DNA of 6,655 nucleotides from Alphaproteobacteria bacterium (GTDB lineage Bacteria > Pseudomonadota > Alphaproteobacteria > Puniceispirillales > Puniceispirillaceae). The notes under the pieces are model-generated. The model worked only from the letters and a program-made list of their open reading frames with translations. It was not told the DNA's origin and ran no database searches. Of the stretch, positions 5,806-6,655 are shown one piece after another. A program made the translations under genes and the position numbers. The stretch lies in assembly GCA_011526395.1 (NCBI GenBank), contig WTHW01000241.1:1-6655 (forward strand), given 5' to 3'. The stretch's first letter is position 1. Every line of letters begins with the position of its first letter.

Positions 5806-6655
5806 ATGCCATCTGCTGCAAACAAAAAACTGCTGGACAAAGACAACGCGATCGATGATCTAAAGGATTTCGGTGGTGCGGGTTTGCGTGCGGCCAGAGA
5901 GGCAGCGAAGGTTGAGATTGCCACCCTATCGTTTGAGCTTCGCATTCCAAAAAATTATCTAGAAGCGCTCGAGACCGAAGATTATGATCAGTTGCCAGGC
6001 ACAACCTACGGCTTTGGTTACATAAGAAGCTTTTGTAAATTGCTCGACATAGACCCACAGCCTTATCTTGATAGCTATAAAATGAAGACAGCTATGCAGG
6101 TGCAGGACTATGTTGTGCCAAATCAGGCGCTTGAGCCGCGCATGTCTGGCCCTATGGTGGCTATGATTGTGGTTTTGGTACTCTTCTCAGGCTATATCGG
6201 CTGGCAGGTTCTTGAACGCTCTGAATTTAGTCCATTTGGCAATAAGGCTGATACGGTTGAACTTGCAAGCGCCTCTGATGCGCCTGCTGAAACTGCTTCA
6301 ACAAGTGTAACTGTCACAACAACTCAAGATAGCGTTGTTGCCCAAGAAGATGCGCCAACAGATGAAGAGACAAAAACAGTCACTGAAATCGCCGCCAGCG
6401 ATACGTCAGACAGCGATGCATCTGATGAAAGCAAGGCAGCTCCAGCCGAAGTTGAAGAAGCTAAAACGGATGAGGCACCAGAGCTAGCACAACAAGAAGA
6501 AGCTGTTGATGCACCATCTCAGACTATTGAAGAAACCCCAGTTGTTGAAGTGGCTGAAACAGTCACGACAGAGACAACAGATATTGCGGCTAGCAATGCA
6601 GCGCAGGCAAATGTGCGCCAACCATCTGAAGAGATTTTAATCTCAGCAAGTGCGG
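5806..6655 (+). CDS. rodZ: RodZ-like protein: cytoplasmic helix-turn-helix, one membrane span, acidic periplasmic linker (3' truncated)
   Basis: The frame is open from the ATG at 5806 to the window edge (283 codons). Residues about 26-90 form the RodZ-type helix-turn-helix: LRAAREAAKVEIATLSFELR, then YLEALETEDYDQLPGTTYGFGYIRSFCKLLDIDP. In RodZ this domain binds MreB rather than DNA. A single hydrophobic span follows at about 116-136 (GPMVAMIVVLVLFSGYIGWQ). Residues about 147-272 are a low-complexity linker rich in Glu, Asp, Ala, Thr and Ser, expected in the periplasm. The last visible residues, EEILISASA (275-283), look like the first strand of the C-terminal DUF4115 domain, which is cut off. 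The ribosome site is weak (GGGG about ten bases upstream), and TTG at 5797 is an alternative in-frame start. RodZ supports rod shape through the MreB elongasome. In many genomes ispG follows it, outside this window. It likely has its own promoter, described at 5724-5753. Confidence 0.85.
   Translation, partial: MPSAANKKLLDKDNAIDDLKDFGGAGLRAAREAAKVEIATLSFELRIPKNYLEALETEDYDQLPGTTYGFGYIRSFCKLLDIDPQPYLDSYKMKTAMQVQDYVVPNQALEPRMSGPMVAMIVVLVLFSGYIGWQVLERSEFSPFGNKADTVELASASDAPAETASTSVTVTTTQDSVVAQEDAPTDEETKTVTEIAASDTSDSDASDESKAAPAEVEEAKTDEAPELAQQEEAVDAPSQTIEETPVVEVAETVTTETTDIAASNAAQANVRQPSEEILISASA

Overview
The window looks like a chromosomal housekeeping segment of an alphaproteobacterium with moderate GC content. 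The evidence is the family flavour of the proteins: a SecA starting MLG with a CC-type zinc tail, an alpha-type DUF1178 protein, a ubiquinone-pathway UbiG next to a divergent monofunctional aspartokinase, and a RodZ-type protein. A marine lineage such as SAR116 would fit the base composition, but that is a guess. All complete genes are intact, and I see no mobile element, CRISPR array, tRNA or rRNA.

Layout. Positions 1-70 hold the first 23 codons of a leftward gene that begins with a signal peptide. By the usual alphaproteobacterial gene order it is probably a parvulin-type peptidyl-prolyl isomerase. Positions 71-319 form a divergent regulatory region with a 13-bp palindrome, a tandem 14-bp repeat carrying two perfect TTGACA hexamers, a small GC hairpin and a T8 tract. 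Then come secA (320-2947) and a DUF1178 gene (2988-3485), 40 bp apart on the + strand and probably one transcript. ubiG (3519-4286) lies convergently on the - strand. A 139-bp divergent spacer leads to lysC (4426-5649). After 156 bp with a good sigma70-like promoter, a RodZ-like gene (5806-6655) runs off the right edge before its C-terminal domain.

The genes do not form one pathway. SecA drives protein export, and its divergent neighbour would act on exported proteins. UbiG makes ubiquinone, LysC feeds lysine/threonine/methionine/diaminopimelate synthesis, and RodZ links MreB to the envelope. I found no convincing undescribed system. The points most worth checking are the structured secA leader with its 54-codon overlapping ORF, and an internal start in lysC that matches the known beta-subunit start in other bacteria.
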